Shown here: positions 46,558 to 57,424 of the stretch, one piece after another
How the letters are laid out: each line of letters starts with the position of its first letter
Numbering within the stretch: position 1 is the first letter of the stretch
Origin: an uncultured Clostridia bacterium
Lineage (GTDB): Bacteria; Bacillota; Clostridia; Christensenellales; UBA1242
Assembly (NCBI GenBank): GCA_934754375.1
Contig: CAKVHT010000001.1
Span: 682,001 to 746,000, forward strand
Length of the DNA: 64,000 nt
Reading direction: 5' to 3'
Notes under the pieces: generated by a model
What the model was told of the DNA's origin: nothing
What the model saw: the letters and a program-made list of their open reading frames with translations, nothing else
Databases searched by the model: none
Made by a program: the position numbers and the translations under genes

Positions 46558-46590
46558 AAAAAAGGCACACTGTAAAAGTGAGCCTTTTTA
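46558..46590 (-). terminator. Terminator of the 2281-residue gene
   Basis: AAAAAGGCTCAC / GTGTGCCTTTTT hairpin with T-run on the minus strand, just past the stop. Confidence 0.8.
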
Positions 46591-46593
46591 AAT

Positions 46594-49500
46594 CTATGCA
46601 TTTGTAAGCAATTTATAAATTGTGTAAGTCAATGTTAAAGATGAATTTGCTTTGCCAACAAAACCAAATTCAATATCTCCGTCAACATTCAACGCAATAG
46701 TAAACTGATAAGTTTGACCATTGATTGTTATTGAAAGGTTGATTTGATTTGCATTGTCTTTATCAAACTCAGCGGTGTAATTTGTGATTGCCTCGCCTGC
46801 CATATTTTCAACTTTAAAGCATGATGGCAAGTTGGTTGATTGCATATCGCAATTGAATGTGAATGACAATGTTTCGTTATCAGTGAATTTGAGTGATGTA
46901 AGTTGTTTTTTATCTTCTCCACTGCCTTGGAATTGCTTAAATGCAACTTTTGTTTGGTCGTCATAAGCAAATGATTTGCCGTCAATGCCAGGGTTGATAA
47001 CATCTGAACCTGTCAATGTTGCTGGAGTGTTCAAGTTAAGTTTGATTATATCATCAAACAACTTTTCTTCCACGGACAAAGAATATCCATTTTTAAGCAC
47101 TTTTACATTGAAAGTTTTGTTTGCAACCAATGCAAATGTTTGATTGATTTCAGTGCCTGTTGCTGTTGCATCGCCTGACAATACAATTGTATATTTGCTT
47201 GGCAAAATTGATGTGATTTTAAGTGTGGCAGTTGAATTTTCAAGATAATAATCACTTTCAAATTTTGTGTTGCCTGAAAGGGTTGCATCATTAACTTTGA
47301 TTTTATCAATATATTTTGCACTAGCCTCTTCAACATTCACGGTTACATTAAATTTTAATATACTGCTTACGTAAATCTTAAGCAATTTTGAGCCATCATT
47401 TGTTGAGCCTTGCAATGAGGATATCATTGAATTTGTGATTGTTAAAGTTGAACCAGTTATCCTATGCTCGCCTTTTGAATCGGTGTAATAATAGTAAACC
47501 AATTCTTCATTCTTCAATGATTTTTTGCGCAACATTGTGAGTGTGTCATTCACACTTGACATTTTTTGCAATTTCAATTTGCCAGCAATGTAGCCTGCTG
47601 TTGCTCCGTTTGATTGATATGTGTAGTTATCAAGGTTGCGTGGCAAAAGCACCATTTCAGTGTCAATCAACACTTTTTGGAACACAACTGTATATGTGCC
47701 TGCAATGCTTGAAACAAACACATCTTCACTTAAACCTGAAAGGTTGTTGCCGTCAGTGATAACAATGCGCCCGTTTGCTTGTTTAACATATTTGCTATCA
47801 ATGTTGCCATAATCCTTTTTAACACCAACATAGCGATACCCAACTGGCACGTTGTTGATTTGAATTGACACTGTGTAACCCATAATGAATGAGCCTTGTT
47901 TGCCAACATCATTGCCATTTATATTTAAACTTGCGAATGTTGAAAGCAATGTATTGTCAGTTGAATGGAACACTGCCCCATTTGAACTGTCGCCAGCCAC
48001 CACAAGTGTGATTTGACCTTGTTTTCTATCCACAATTTCAACACGAATGTTGATTGCGCCAATTTCATAATCGCTGTTTTTGATATAAATCTTGTTGAGG
48101 CTATCCAAACGTGCACTGTCATCGTTGACATAGATGATTAAGTCATAAATTTCTTTTAATGTATAACTAATTGAAATTTCGTCATTTGTTACAACATTGC
48201 CTGTTTGTGGATTGTTTTGCAAGTTGTTTAAACTGCCATGATTTACCATCAAAAGCCAATCGGTTAAATAAGTTGATATTGTTGATTGGTCGATTTGTTC
48301 GCCCCTATATGTGAACACCAAATTTACTGGCAATTCAACAGGAACAAAGTTTGCATAAATGGTCATATCTTCATAAGTTTTAACAGGAGATGTGATTGTT
48401 GAACCATTTTGATTTGTGAAATTTACACCAGTGTAATACTTACTGTTGAATGTTGCTGTTATTGCATTTTCAAGCCCGTTATATGTGTATATAAATGTTG
48501 TTTGACTGCCAATATGTTCGCTTTCAGCTGAGAGTGTTACCGCATTATAGTTGTTGCCATTTGCAACAGTTAATGTACGTGTTGTGCAGTTTGTGTCGTT
48601 TACACCTGGCACAATTGCCAATGTGATTTTGTGCATTTCCGCCACCTCAAACGCAAAACTGAAATAACGTTGAGATTTTGGCACAATAATGCCACGGTCT
48701 GTTTCCACCATATTGAACAAATCATCGGTTGTGATGTTGTAAGTGTTTACAGGCAAATCTTTTAACAAGAAATTATATTCACAAGGGTACAATGTTTTGC
48801 TTGCAACAGATTTTGGTTGATAACCCCAACTGTTTAAGAATGCATAAGGCTTATCATTATACATATAGCAATAAACCACACTATCATTTGCGTCTAAAAC
48901 TGTTGATGCAGGCAATTCTAATGTATGCGTGCCTTTGTTAAGGTTCCACTCTGTTTCTTGCAAATAGTTATCAAGTGTATCCGTTGTTGAGCCTTGGTTG
49001 AATATGCTGTAATAAATGTCAAAATCAAGCAAGATTATATTGATATCAATATCGCCTAATTGTTGACTTGCTTCTACTGAATAATTTCCAGTTGTGTAGA
49101 AATATTTCCTAAGCCAGAAGCCACTTAAATTTAAATAATATGTTTGTCTTTCTTTTGCTGTTGTGCGGTTGATTAATTCGCCAGAAAGGTCATAAGACTG
49201 CAAAAGTGTTCCATTTGTTGTAAAGTCTTTTTCTGCCAAACCATAACCGGTATATGCATAATAGAACAATTCAACTTTTTCGTCACGTTTTAAGTTTGTA
49301 ACAGTATATGGTTGTGCGGTTGTTCTCTTGCTGTATCCTTGGCGAGCGATTTCCATCATGCCTGCACTTTGATTTGTCATCGACATAATGGTGCTGTAAC
49401 CAATTCTGTCATAAACAATGCTGATGTCGATTTTAGAACCTGTTTCGAGTTCAATATCGGTCAAAAGCAGATTGTTTAATTTTGTTTTTGCGCCAACATC

Positions 49501-52500
49501 TGTGTTGGTATCAAAAGTTATCAAATATGAATAACTTGTTTTTGCAACTTGTGAAATAGAATTAACCTTACATTCAAGTTTGTTTTGATATCTAAAACCA
49601 ATCATTGGGTCGTAATATGCTGTGGATTTGTCTGTAGTCAATTCTGTAACTTTGCTTTGGTCATAAACCTCTACATTTACTGTGCAACCTCTGTAAATAA
49701 CAATATTTGACAATGTTGCCAGGCTTGATAAATCAATTTTTCTTAAATAACCAAGGTCAATGCTTAGTGTTGAATCTAACACGTATATTTTAGTCTCGCC
49801 TGATGTGTAATCATATTTAAGCAAATATCTACCTGTTGCAGAATCAAAGCCAGAACCAACTGCATTGTCTTGTACATTCACGTCTAAGTAACCAACAAAA
49901 TCTCTATATGTTTTGTTATTTATACTGTAAATCACATCAAAATCAAGCACGTAAGATTCACGATAGAACACTGGGTATAATGTTGGATTTTGAATATTGT
50001 TTTTATCTCCATCAACTTGCCACAATTGGTCAACCTTGTTTGATGTTGGGTCTTTTATTGTCAAACCAGTAAGCAAATTTGGATGTTGTGAGCCAGTTGC
50101 TGGATTATATCTTGAAGTGATATATGCTAATGTTCCGTTTGCACCATTATATTTCCATGCAATTTGGTCAAAATATTCTCTTTCAAACACCAAGTTGCCC
50201 ATTGCCTGATTGTTTGCCAAGAATATGTATCTTGTAGCATTTTCTCCGTAAACACGTCTCAAATAATATGTTCCGCTTAGAGTTGTGTCACCAATCCCCG
50301 CTTGATAGCCTTGCGCCAGATTATAAAGTGTTGACGCAAAGTAATCAGTTGTGTTTTGCACGTAAGTTGGTGCACACCAATAAGAATAATCAAAATATGG
50401 TCCAATCAGGCTATCATTGGTCATAACCATGGTTATGGTTGACTCGTCTGCTGTAATGTAATCACATTCAGCCAATGTTTCGCTTTCAAGCCCTATTATA
50501 TTAACCTTATAGATATTGTCTGTTTCATATTTTGATATAGACAAAGTATATTTGCCATCACCGTAACTGAAATCTGATGATGGTATATCCAGATAATTCC
50601 ATTTTACAGCCTGTTTATTTTCGCCTTTGCCAGCATTGTCACAAACAACTGGAATACCTGATTTTGTAAGGTAACAAACAATCGTTTTACCAACGCTTGC
50701 CCTATTGCCACGATTGATTATGTAGTCCGCATCATATTTTAAAGGTGTTGTATAGTTTTGGAACTCATAAACAGCCTGCAAATTATCATCATATTTAACA
50801 GCTGAAGTCAATTCTATAGTTGCTGCCGACCACACAGGTGTCACTGTAAATGTTGTTGTTGCAAGAACATAGTCCCCTTGCGTCCAAACATCTAAAGCCC
50901 CTGAAAGTGTTGCCAATGCCGTTTGACTAGGAGTTGTCAATGCTTGCAAAACATTTGCGCTTGTGGTTTGCGATGTTTTTGAGTATTGCCATGCTTTTTT
51001 GCCACTATCGTAATATACATAATATGTTAGCCCACCATATTTAAATGAAATTTCATAGGCTGTTATTTCATAACCGTACTTAAACAAGCCGTATTGTCCA
51101 GCATTATCATATAATATAGAATTTTTGGTCTGGTCAAATGTGTAGAAAGCTGTTCCATCCGAATAAACAAAATCTGCTTTTGAAGCGCCATTTATTATAA
51201 ATGATTGGAATGAAGATAATTGCTTGTTGCTGGTAATTACACCAGAAACATATTTTTCTTCTTTTGCGCCTGAAACTGCTGGCTTATATATTACTGATTT
51301 TTGTGCATTATAAACACCTATAGTATAGTCATTGGTCCAACTTGGGATTAATGGCATGATATAAGCCTTTTCATAATCAGAAAATGCTTCATTCTTGGTC
51401 TTTGGCTCTAATGTATATCCTGCAGTACCAGAAATGCGTGTAACGTTTTTATAATATGTATTGATATTATCTATTGTTTTAATTTCTTCTTGATAAGTAA
51501 ATTCAAGCCAAATATTTTCATCATAATCAGCAAAGTATCCCATCGTTGGTGAACCGTTAAGCCTTAAAGGAATTTTCCATCTTGAAGTATATGTTCCATC
51601 TAAGTTTTGCTTTGTTGAGCCTTCCACAAATTCAAAATATGACTTCTTTAATGCGCCAACATCAACAAGCCAACCATTAAACGTTGAATGCTTTGTGATT
51701 GAATTATAATCTTTTTCACCCAACATCGCCTTTAATGTTTCTTCATCTTGAGGCAAATCCACCCCTTCATAAGATATTACTTCTTTCCTTTTTTTCCCTT
51801 GAAGTATAACATCTTGGTAAGTATCGGCCACTGGTGGATATGCTTCACTTACATAATAGCCGTTTTCAGAAGCGAATACCCATCCGTTGCTGAGTTGATC
51901 ATAAAATTTTAACCAGTGGCTTGTTCCGCCTTTTATTGTGTAACCATACATTGCCAAATCGTATTCACACAATTTGTATTTGATTGTAATCTCACCGTTT
52001 AAATCAATATTCTCTTTGCTAGTCCAATTCGTATTTATAAGGTCTGTACTATTTTGCAATCCAGAATTTATCCCAACGATTGACGATTGATTATAATCTA
52101 TCGCGTATCCATTTTTAGGATAATGCAATTGTAGTGTTACTTCTTTTTCTTCCCCTTTGCTTAATGATGGGAATGTAAATGTGCAACTATCTTTAACATA
52201 ACTAAACTTTTCTTTTCCACCATAAGTCATATAAACTATTTGTTTAGCACTTCCGTCTTGGTTTGTGATTTTTGAGCTAACACCACCCATTGTTTGCACC
52301 CAGTAAACATTATTTTTTGTTGATGTTGTCAGATTCTCTGGAGCATTAAACTGTAAAGCATATTTTTTGAAAACATTATTCTCTTCTTCCCAATTCTCTT
52401 TTTCAGTATAACGCATTGTGACTGTACCGTATGAGTATATTATTGTTGGAGTGGTATTGATAAATTTGCCAGCACTAATAGCCGAATTTACCACACTTAT

Positions 52501-53439
52501 AGAAGTTCCAAACCAACGACCATAAAGGCTAAATTCTTTTGTTTTTGATATGTGAGGATCACTACTTGAGCCCAATTGGCTTTTTTGCTCAGAAGTCAAA
52601 GCTGGAATTTTAAAGGTGCAAAGAGTTACTGTGGTTTTTACCCCAGTGTTTGTTACATATTCCAAATTGTATCTGATAGTGTCAGTGTCAACAAAACTTC
52701 TTAATGTTGGCAATTCGTTATTGTACTTAAAAGGATCTGATGGAGCCAAATACCACAATGCTTTATTACTATTAGGGGTTTCATCAAGATCTTGTGTAAT
52801 ATTCCAACCCAAATCATCATGGTAAAACGAATATTGGCTTTGATTTTGTATATCTTCAGTCCATTGTCCTGTTAATATGATGGTATAATTCTTATTACCA
52901 TCTTGATTTTTATCTGAAAATTTAACATAAATGTGTTTTGTGTATGAAGAACTCCCATCTGTAGTTGTAGTACTTTCGTAAGTTCTTCTTTCCCAGACAG
53001 CGGTCATTTTATAAGTGCTTGAGACATTGTTTGAAGAAAGGCATGTCCCCAATGGCACATATTTTGCAGTTTTGCCTAGATTAAAAGGGTGGACTGTCAG
53101 ATTGACAGGGTTATCTCTATCATCAGTAGCTGTATAACCTTTAACAACCCATTTAGAACTATCTAATAGGTTGTTGGTATAGTTACCATAAATATTATTG
53201 TAAGGTGAAAAAACTAAAGGAGTGGAACCATTCTTAACTTTTACCGTTACAGTTGACCCGCTCCAATGTTCAGTACCCATATCATATATATAAGTTTGAT
53301 AAACTGGGTCGGAATTAACAGCATACGCATAATCTAATTGTTGAACACTTAGTGTGATAAGCAATGAAGCACAAAAAATTATAAAAGCAAATAAAGTTGC
53401 CCATTTTGTTTTTTTATTTTTCTCTTTAACAAAATACAT
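46594..53439 (-). CDS. Very large secreted protein of unknown function
   Basis: 2281 residues. Signal peptide (WATLFAFIIFCASLLITLSVQ, cleavage near AYA), then a Tyr/Thr/Asn-rich beta structure throughout. Several segments recall InlB B-repeat/Flg_new-type modules (NPTLYPVFYRES, TYEDMTIYANFVPVELPV, LLLKDLPVNTYNITTDD), but no enzyme motif is visible. The end (FGFVGKANSSLTLTYTIYKLL) has neither LPxTG nor a membrane helix, so it is secreted or held non-covalently. ATG 53439 is preferred because AGGGG lies five bases upstream; a GTG two codons earlier overlaps the SD. It follows the switch locus and shares its surface theme. Confidence 0.8.
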   Translation of the reverse strand: MYFVKEKNKKTKWATLFAFIIFCASLLITLSVQQLDYAYAVNSDPVYQTYIYDMGTEHWSGSTVTVKVKNGSTPLVFSPYNNIYGNYTNNLLDSSKWVVKGYTATDDRDNPVNLTVHPFNLGKTAKYVPLGTCLSSNNVSSTYKMTAVWERRTYESTTTTDGSSSYTKHIYVKFSDKNQDGNKNYTIILTGQWTEDIQNQSQYSFYHDDLGWNITQDLDETPNSNKALWYLAPSDPFKYNNELPTLRSFVDTDTIRYNLEYVTNTGVKTTVTLCTFKIPALTSEQKSQLGSSSDPHISKTKEFSLYGRWFGTSISVVNSAISAGKFINTTPTIIYSYGTVTMRYTEKENWEEENNVFKKYALQFNAPENLTTSTKNNVYWVQTMGGVSSKITNQDGSAKQIVYMTYGGKEKFSYVKDSCTFTFPSLSKGEEKEVTLQLHYPKNGYAIDYNQSSIVGINSGLQNSTDLINTNWTSKENIDLNGEITIKYKLCEYDLAMYGYTIKGGTSHWLKFYDQLSNGWVFASENGYYVSEAYPPVADTYQDVILQGKKRKEVISYEGVDLPQDEETLKAMLGEKDYNSITKHSTFNGWLVDVGALKKSYFEFVEGSTKQNLDGTYTSRWKIPLRLNGSPTMGYFADYDENIWLEFTYQEEIKTIDNINTYYKNVTRISGTAGYTLEPKTKNEAFSDYEKAYIMPLIPSWTNDYTIGVYNAQKSVIYKPAVSGAKEEKYVSGVITSNKQLSSFQSFIINGASKADFVYSDGTAFYTFDQTKNSILYDNAGQYGLFKYGYEITAYEISFKYGGLTYYVYYDSGKKAWQYSKTSQTTSANVLQALTTPSQTALATLSGALDVWTQGDYVLATTTFTVTPVWSAATIELTSAVKYDDNLQAVYEFQNYTTPLKYDADYIINRGNRASVGKTIVCYLTKSGIPVVCDNAGKGENKQAVKWNYLDIPSSDFSYGDGKYTLSISKYETDNIYKVNIIGLESETLAECDYITADESTITMVMTNDSLIGPYFDYSYWCAPTYVQNTTDYFASTLYNLAQGYQAGIGDTTLSGTYYLRRVYGENATRYIFLANNQAMGNLVFEREYFDQIAWKYNGANGTLAYITSRYNPATGSQHPNLLTGLTIKDPTSNKVDQLWQVDGDKNNIQNPTLYPVFYRESYVLDFDVIYSINNKTYRDFVGYLDVNVQDNAVGSGFDSATGRYLLKYDYTSGETKIYVLDSTLSIDLGYLRKIDLSSLATLSNIVIYRGCTVNVEVYDQSKVTELTTDKSTAYYDPMIGFRYQNKLECKVNSISQVAKTSYSYLITFDTNTDVGAKTKLNNLLLTDIELETGSKIDISIVYDRIGYSTIMSMTNQSAGMMEIARQGYSKRTTAQPYTVTNLKRDEKVELFYYAYTGYGLAEKDFTTNGTLLQSYDLSGELINRTTAKERQTYYLNLSGFWLRKYFYTTGNYSVEASQQLGDIDINIILLDFDIYYSIFNQGSTTDTLDNYLQETEWNLNKGTHTLELPASTVLDANDSVVYCYMYNDKPYAFLNSWGYQPKSVASKTLYPCEYNFLLKDLPVNTYNITTDDLFNMVETDRGIIVPKSQRYFSFAFEVAEMHKITLAIVPGVNDTNCTTRTLTVANGNNYNAVTLSAESEHIGSQTTFIYTYNGLENAITATFNSKYYTGVNFTNQNGSTITSPVKTYEDMTIYANFVPVELPVNLVFTYRGEQIDQSTISTYLTDWLLMVNHGSLNNLQNNPQTGNVVTNDEISISYTLKEIYDLIIYVNDDSARLDSLNKIYIKNSDYEIGAINIRVEIVDRKQGQITLVVAGDSSNGAVFHSTDNTLLSTFASLNINGNDVGKQGSFIMGYTVSIQINNVPVGYRYVGVKKDYGNIDSKYVKQANGRIVITDGNNLSGLSEDVFVSSIAGTYTVVFQKVLIDTEMVLLPRNLDNYTYQSNGATAGYIAGKLKLQKMSSVNDTLTMLRKKSLKNEELVYYYYTDSKGEHRITGSTLTITNSMISSLQGSTNDGSKLLKIYVSSILKFNVTVNVEEASAKYIDKIKVNDATLSGNTKFESDYYLENSTATLKITSILPSKYTIVLSGDATATGTEINQTFALVANKTFNVKVLKNGYSLSVEEKLFDDIIKLNLNTPATLTGSDVINPGIDGKSFAYDDQTKVAFKQFQGSGEDKKQLTSLKFTDNETLSFTFNCDMQSTNLPSCFKVENMAGEAITNYTAEFDKDNANQINLSITINGQTYQFTIALNVDGDIEFGFVGKANSSLTLTYTIYKLLTNA

Positions 53440-53851
53440 TTGCACCCCTACAATTAAACATAGTTTAACACAAACGACTTCTTTTTACAAATAATTACAA
53501 ATATTTTTTGATAATAATTTGCAAAGCGATACGACCAGTAATTTGCACAAAAATCAAAAATTAATATTAAATTATAAAAATATCTTCAATAAAATATTAC
53601 AAAATAACCTATAAATAACCACATTGCAAAATTCACAAATCCGCTAAAAATCATAAAAAAATCACAAAATATTAATTTTTTTTAATAATTTTCGTGATTT
53701 TTTTTACATTTTTATAACATTTTTATAACATTTTTATTAATTTTTTACAATTTTCATATATTGATTATTTTAGCACAAACTAAAATAAAACCTTTTTTTA
53801 CTGAGATATCAATACCATGCAACAAAGTTTTGCAACATAACACATTAAAAT
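53440..53851. other. AT-rich gap with promoter and terminator
   Basis: Minus-strand promoter of the large secreted gene: TTGTAA (53485-53490), 17 bases, TAAACT (53462-53467). A long hairpin AAAAATCAC.../...GTGATTTTT at about 53655-53705 would terminate mnmA transcription about 150 bases past its stop. At 53702-53740 a TTTTTATAACAT unit is repeated about three times. No ORF. Confidence 0.6.
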
Positions 53852-54937
53852 TTATTTTATCAACTCGTTAATTCTGCCACCACCATAACACATACCATCT
53901 TCAGCATACAAAACCGCAAACTGCCCAATTGTAACAGCTCGTTGGTGTTTATCAAAAGTTAATTTCAAACTGTGTTCATCAATCAATTCAACCAAAACAT
54001 TTTGATCAGGTTGCCTATATCTTAATTTAACTCCACATTTAAAATCGTTTGTAGGAACATCTGTTATCCAGTTGAAGTCTGTAACTATGCAACCCGAACT
54101 AAACATCTCTTCACATTCTCCGCAGTTTACATACAAAGTGTTTGTTTTAACATCTTTTTTAACAACAAACCATCTATCAGCATCATAACCATTTTTACCA
54201 CCAATATTCAACCCCCTGCGTTGACCTATTGTGTAATACATTACGCCATCATGTCTGCCAACAACATTCCCTTGCAAATCTTTAATATCGCCAGGCTGAG
54301 CAGGAAGGAATGATTTTAAAAATTGTCTAAAATTCCTTTCTCCAATAAAGCAAATACCTGTACTATCTTTCTTTTCAGCTGTGCTTAAACCAAGTTTTTT
54401 TGCAATCGCTCTAACTTCCGTTTTATCAATATCCGCAAGTGGGAAAAGTGTACGTTCAAGTTGTGACTGATTAAGTTGATTTAAAAAATATGTTTGGTCT
54501 TTATTTTTGTCATGAGACTTATACAAATAGACTTTGCCGTCTTTATCCACTCGTTTGCAATAATGACCTGTGGCAATATAATCAGCACCAAGTTCTAGTG
54601 CATGTTTCAAAAATGGTCCAAACTTAATCTCTTTATTGCACATCACATCTGGATTTGGTGTATATCCTTTTTCATACTCTTCCAAAAAATAGCTGAACAC
54701 TCTATCCTTGTATTCTTTTGCATAGTTGACAGTATAGTAAGGAATACCTATTTTGTTTGCAACACGTTTTACATCTTCAAAATCTTGCTCTGCAGTGCAA
54801 TTGCCCTTATCGTCAGTTTCTTCCCAATTAAGCATAAAAAGCCCAATGACATTATATCCCTGTTGTTTAAGCAAATAAGCAGCAACAGAACTATCAACAC
54901 CACCAGACAACCCCACAACAACTGTTTTATTTTCCAT
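53852..54937 (-). CDS. mnmA: tRNA-specific 2-thiouridylase MnmA
   Basis: 361 residues, usual length. PP-loop VVGLSGGVDSSVAAYLL, nucleophile loop NPDVMCNKEIKFG, TGHYCKRV, second cysteine STGICFIGERNF, and YYTIGQRRGLNIGG. It thiolates U34 of Lys, Glu and Gln tRNAs using sulfur relayed from a desulfurase. AAGGGAG precedes the ATG. Single gene. Confidence 0.97.
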   Translation of the reverse strand: MENKTVVVGLSGGVDSSVAAYLLKQQGYNVIGLFMLNWEETDDKGNCTAEQDFEDVKRVANKIGIPYYTVNYAKEYKDRVFSYFLEEYEKGYTPNPDVMCNKEIKFGPFLKHALELGADYIATGHYCKRVDKDGKVYLYKSHDKNKDQTYFLNQLNQSQLERTLFPLADIDKTEVRAIAKKLGLSTAEKKDSTGICFIGERNFRQFLKSFLPAQPGDIKDLQGNVVGRHDGVMYYTIGQRRGLNIGGKNGYDADRWFVVKKDVKTNTLYVNCGECEEMFSSGCIVTDFNWITDVPTNDFKCGVKLRYRQPDQNVLVELIDEHSLKLTFDKHQRAVTIGQFAVLYAEDGMCYGGGRINELIK

Positions 54938-55069
54938 ATTTTCTCCCTTGCCAAATATTTATAAAAGCAAATTATCTTTAATATTTTTAATAAAATCATT
55001 ATAAATACCACAAATTTTAATAAAAAACTTAATTTTTAATGATTTTAATTTATTTTTGCTAAACCAAAT

Positions 55070-55534
55070 CTATACACTAACTGGTATTTTATATTTGTTC
55101 AATATTATATTTATTATATCAAATAACCACATAACTAAAACCGCACCCCATATTAATACCAATATAGAAATTATCTCATAAAGCCAGCCCGTGATTGTCG
55201 CTTTAAACACAACTGATAAGATAGAATTCATCAAGCCAAACAAAAAGAAAATCGTGCAAAACAACCCCCTTCCAGTTCTGCCAACATAGTAATTGTGTCC
55301 GCCTGCAAAACCTAAAAAGATAGCCATCAATAAAAGTTTTGTTTTATTGACATCTTTAGGACAACCATTCCTATATAAAACATCTTCTTTTCTTCCTTCA
55401 CTCAACGCAATCTTGCCTGCCTTGTTTGTTGCTGATTCAAACTTTGAAAAATTAAGTTCACAGCCTGGGCACACTTTCGCACCAATAGGCATTTTCAAAT
55501 TGCATCTAGGACATTTTTTATTCAATTTAGCCAT
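55070..55534 (-). CDS. Zinc-ribbon TM2-domain membrane protein
   Basis: 154 residues. N-terminal zinc ribbon (KKCPRCNLKMPIGAKVCPGCEL), linker, then a TM2 domain (LLLMAIFLGFAGGHNYYVGRTGRGLF) and further hydrophobic helices. Function unknown. No SD; TTTACA (55564-55569), 17 bases, TACTAT (55541-55546) ends six bases before the ATG: probable leaderless mRNA. Confidence 0.8.
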   Translation of the reverse strand: MAKLNKKCPRCNLKMPIGAKVCPGCELNFSKFESATNKAGKIALSEGRKEDVLYRNGCPKDVNKTKLLLMAIFLGFAGGHNYYVGRTGRGLFCTIFFLFGLMNSILSVVFKATITGWLYEIISILVLIWGAVLVMWLFDIINIILNKYKIPVSV

Positions 55535-55706
55535 ATCTTTATAGTATCACAATAAATCAATTTTGTAAATAAAATGATTTGTTCATTTTAGTTTCTGTTA
55601 CGCATTCCCCACAGATTCAACAAATTTTAACCTAAATATTTAAATCACTAGATTTTTTTTGATTTTTTATTTAAAATAAAATTATAAAAGTTTTTAAGGA
55701 GAGATT

Positions 55707-56129
55707 ATGATTATATTGTCATGTGACCATGCGGGTTTTGATGCCATGCAAAAAATTGCCCATTATTTTGACACAAAGAAGATTGAATATAAATATATGG
55801 GGCCAGCCAAATTTGACAAAGATGATGATTATCCAGATTTGATAGCACCCGCCACTCAAGAAGTCTTGAAAAACACAGATAATTGTGGAATATTTTTATG
55901 CGGTTCAGGTGTCGGCGCAAACATCGTTGCCAATAGACAAAAAGGCATAAGGGCTGTTAATGCTTATGATTGCGCAATCGCATATTTAGCAAGGAAAGAT
56001 GAAGATGCAAATGTTTTAACAATGGGCGCAAGATTGTTAAGCACAAGAGCCATGATAAAAATCATAAAAGTATTTTTAACAAGCGAATTTGAAGGCGGAA
56101 GACACGCAAGAAGAATTGCAAAATATTAA
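55707..56129 (+). CDS. rpiB: Ribose-5-phosphate isomerase B
   Basis: 140 residues, RpiB/LacAB family. Interconverts ribose- and ribulose-5-phosphate. Motifs: SCDHAGFDA, DYPDLIAPATQEVL, FLCGSGVGANIVANRQKGIRA, ANVLTMGARLLS, FEGGRHARRIAKY. The active-site cysteine lies in LCGSG. AAGGAGA precedes ATG. Confidence 0.94.
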   Translation: MIILSCDHAGFDAMQKIAHYFDTKKIEYKYMGPAKFDKDDDYPDLIAPATQEVLKNTDNCGIFLCGSGVGANIVANRQKGIRAVNAYDCAIAYLARKDEDANVLTMGARLLSTRAMIKIIKVFLTSEFEGGRHARRIAKY

Positions 56130-56450
56130 AAAATAATAAAAAATGATTTAAACAAAAACACAAATATAAATTATCAACCTTAATACAAATAAAAAATATT
56201 TGCTAAAATAAAAAATCATTCACTAATAAAAAATACAATTTCACACTAAACATAATAAGAAAAAATTTACCAAATAACATGGTGGATTTTTTATTTTAAT
56301 ATGGAATATAAATTTAGTACAAATAAAATAAAAATTTATTATTAAATTATTTGTAAATTGATTATTAATTAATAATTAATTAAAAAATAAATAAATATTG
56401 ATAAAAAATCATTAAATATTAATTTTTTTTATTAAATTAAAAAATATTTT
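56130..56450. other. Gap of almost pure A/T
   Basis: No ORF, no GC-containing hairpin and no clear promoter found between rpiB and the radical SAM gene, whose 3' ends face each other. Confidence 0.7.
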
Positions 56451-57335
56451 TTAAAATTTTGGTGTGTACTTACTATCCGCACTTGATAAATATTGTGTGT
56501 AGCAATTCATCATTCCAAGGTTGACTGCATGACTCACAACACGTTTGTATTCAATAGGTGTCAGTTTACGATTTATTTCTGGATAGTCTTTTGCCTGATA
56601 CTGTGGTTCATATTGGCTCATTAAACTCACAATGCAATCTGTACCAACTTCTTTTGCAACAAAATCCAAGCACTTAATACTATCATCAGTATGGGTTGGT
56701 AAAATTAAATGACGAATTATCACACCTTTTTTCATAAGTCCATTTTCAAAAATATTTTTTGGTTGCTGGCTCACCATTTCTTTTATCACTGCTTGATTGT
56801 TCTTTACATAATTTGGAGCTTTGCTATATTTTGACGCCAAATCATCTGATGCATATTTTAAGTCAACCAGATAAATATCAATTAGACCTCTCAACCTTTT
56901 TATTGTTTCAACAGTTTCATACCCACCGCTGTTCCAAACAACAGGTATTTTAGGTTTATATGTTTTTAATGCTTCAATTATTTGTTCAGTGAAATGTGTT
57001 GGTGTAACCAGATTTATATTCAATGCTCCTGCCTGCTCCAATTGCTTAACTATACCCACTAAATCTGCTATAGTTTTATACTCACCTTTATTTAAATGAC
57101 TTATCTCATAATTTTGACAAAACACGCACTTGAGATTACACCCCGCAAAGAATATAGCACCGCTCCCCTTATCTGATTCTGCCCCACTGATGCACGGCTC
57201 TTCATAATGATGCAACATAACTTTACTGATTTTTAATGTGTCAGTCTGCATGCAAAAACCTGCCAGTTTTGTTCTATCAACATTGCACTGACGCGGACAT
57301 ATATTGCATTTGTTTGATTTTAAGGCTTTTTGCAT
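56451..57335 (-). CDS. Radical SAM protein, PflA-like (COG1313 type)
   Basis: 294 residues. An N-terminal cysteine cluster (CNICPRQCNVDR, GFC) precedes the radical SAM motif CNLKCVFCQN, with FFAGCN before it; then NINLVTPTHFTEQ, PVVWNSGGYE, IYLVDLKYASDDL, VIIRHLILPTHTDDS. This is the pattern of the putative pyruvate-formate-lyase-activating group; the substrate protein is unknown. TTGACA (57365-57370), 17 bases, TAATAT (57342-57347) ends six bases before ATG and no SD is present, so it is the clearest leaderless case. Confidence 0.87.
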   Translation of the reverse strand: MQKALKSNKCNICPRQCNVDRTKLAGFCMQTDTLKISKVMLHHYEEPCISGAESDKGSGAIFFAGCNLKCVFCQNYEISHLNKGEYKTIADLVGIVKQLEQAGALNINLVTPTHFTEQIIEALKTYKPKIPVVWNSGGYETVETIKRLRGLIDIYLVDLKYASDDLASKYSKAPNYVKNNQAVIKEMVSQQPKNIFENGLMKKGVIIRHLILPTHTDDSIKCLDFVAKEVGTDCIVSLMSQYEPQYQAKDYPEINRKLTPIEYKRVVSHAVNLGMMNCYTQYLSSADSKYTPKF

Positions 57336-57424
57336 GATTAAATATTAGTTCCAAATCAAGATTTTGTCAATCAATGTTCTACCAATGTGGACAAGCAAAT
57401 ATAATATAATGAGGTGACAAAATA

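Noticed and set aside
53702..53740. Repeated TTTTTATAACAT as a CRISPR-like array
   Set aside because: Units are contiguous, have no spacers, and reflect low-complexity A/T sequence.
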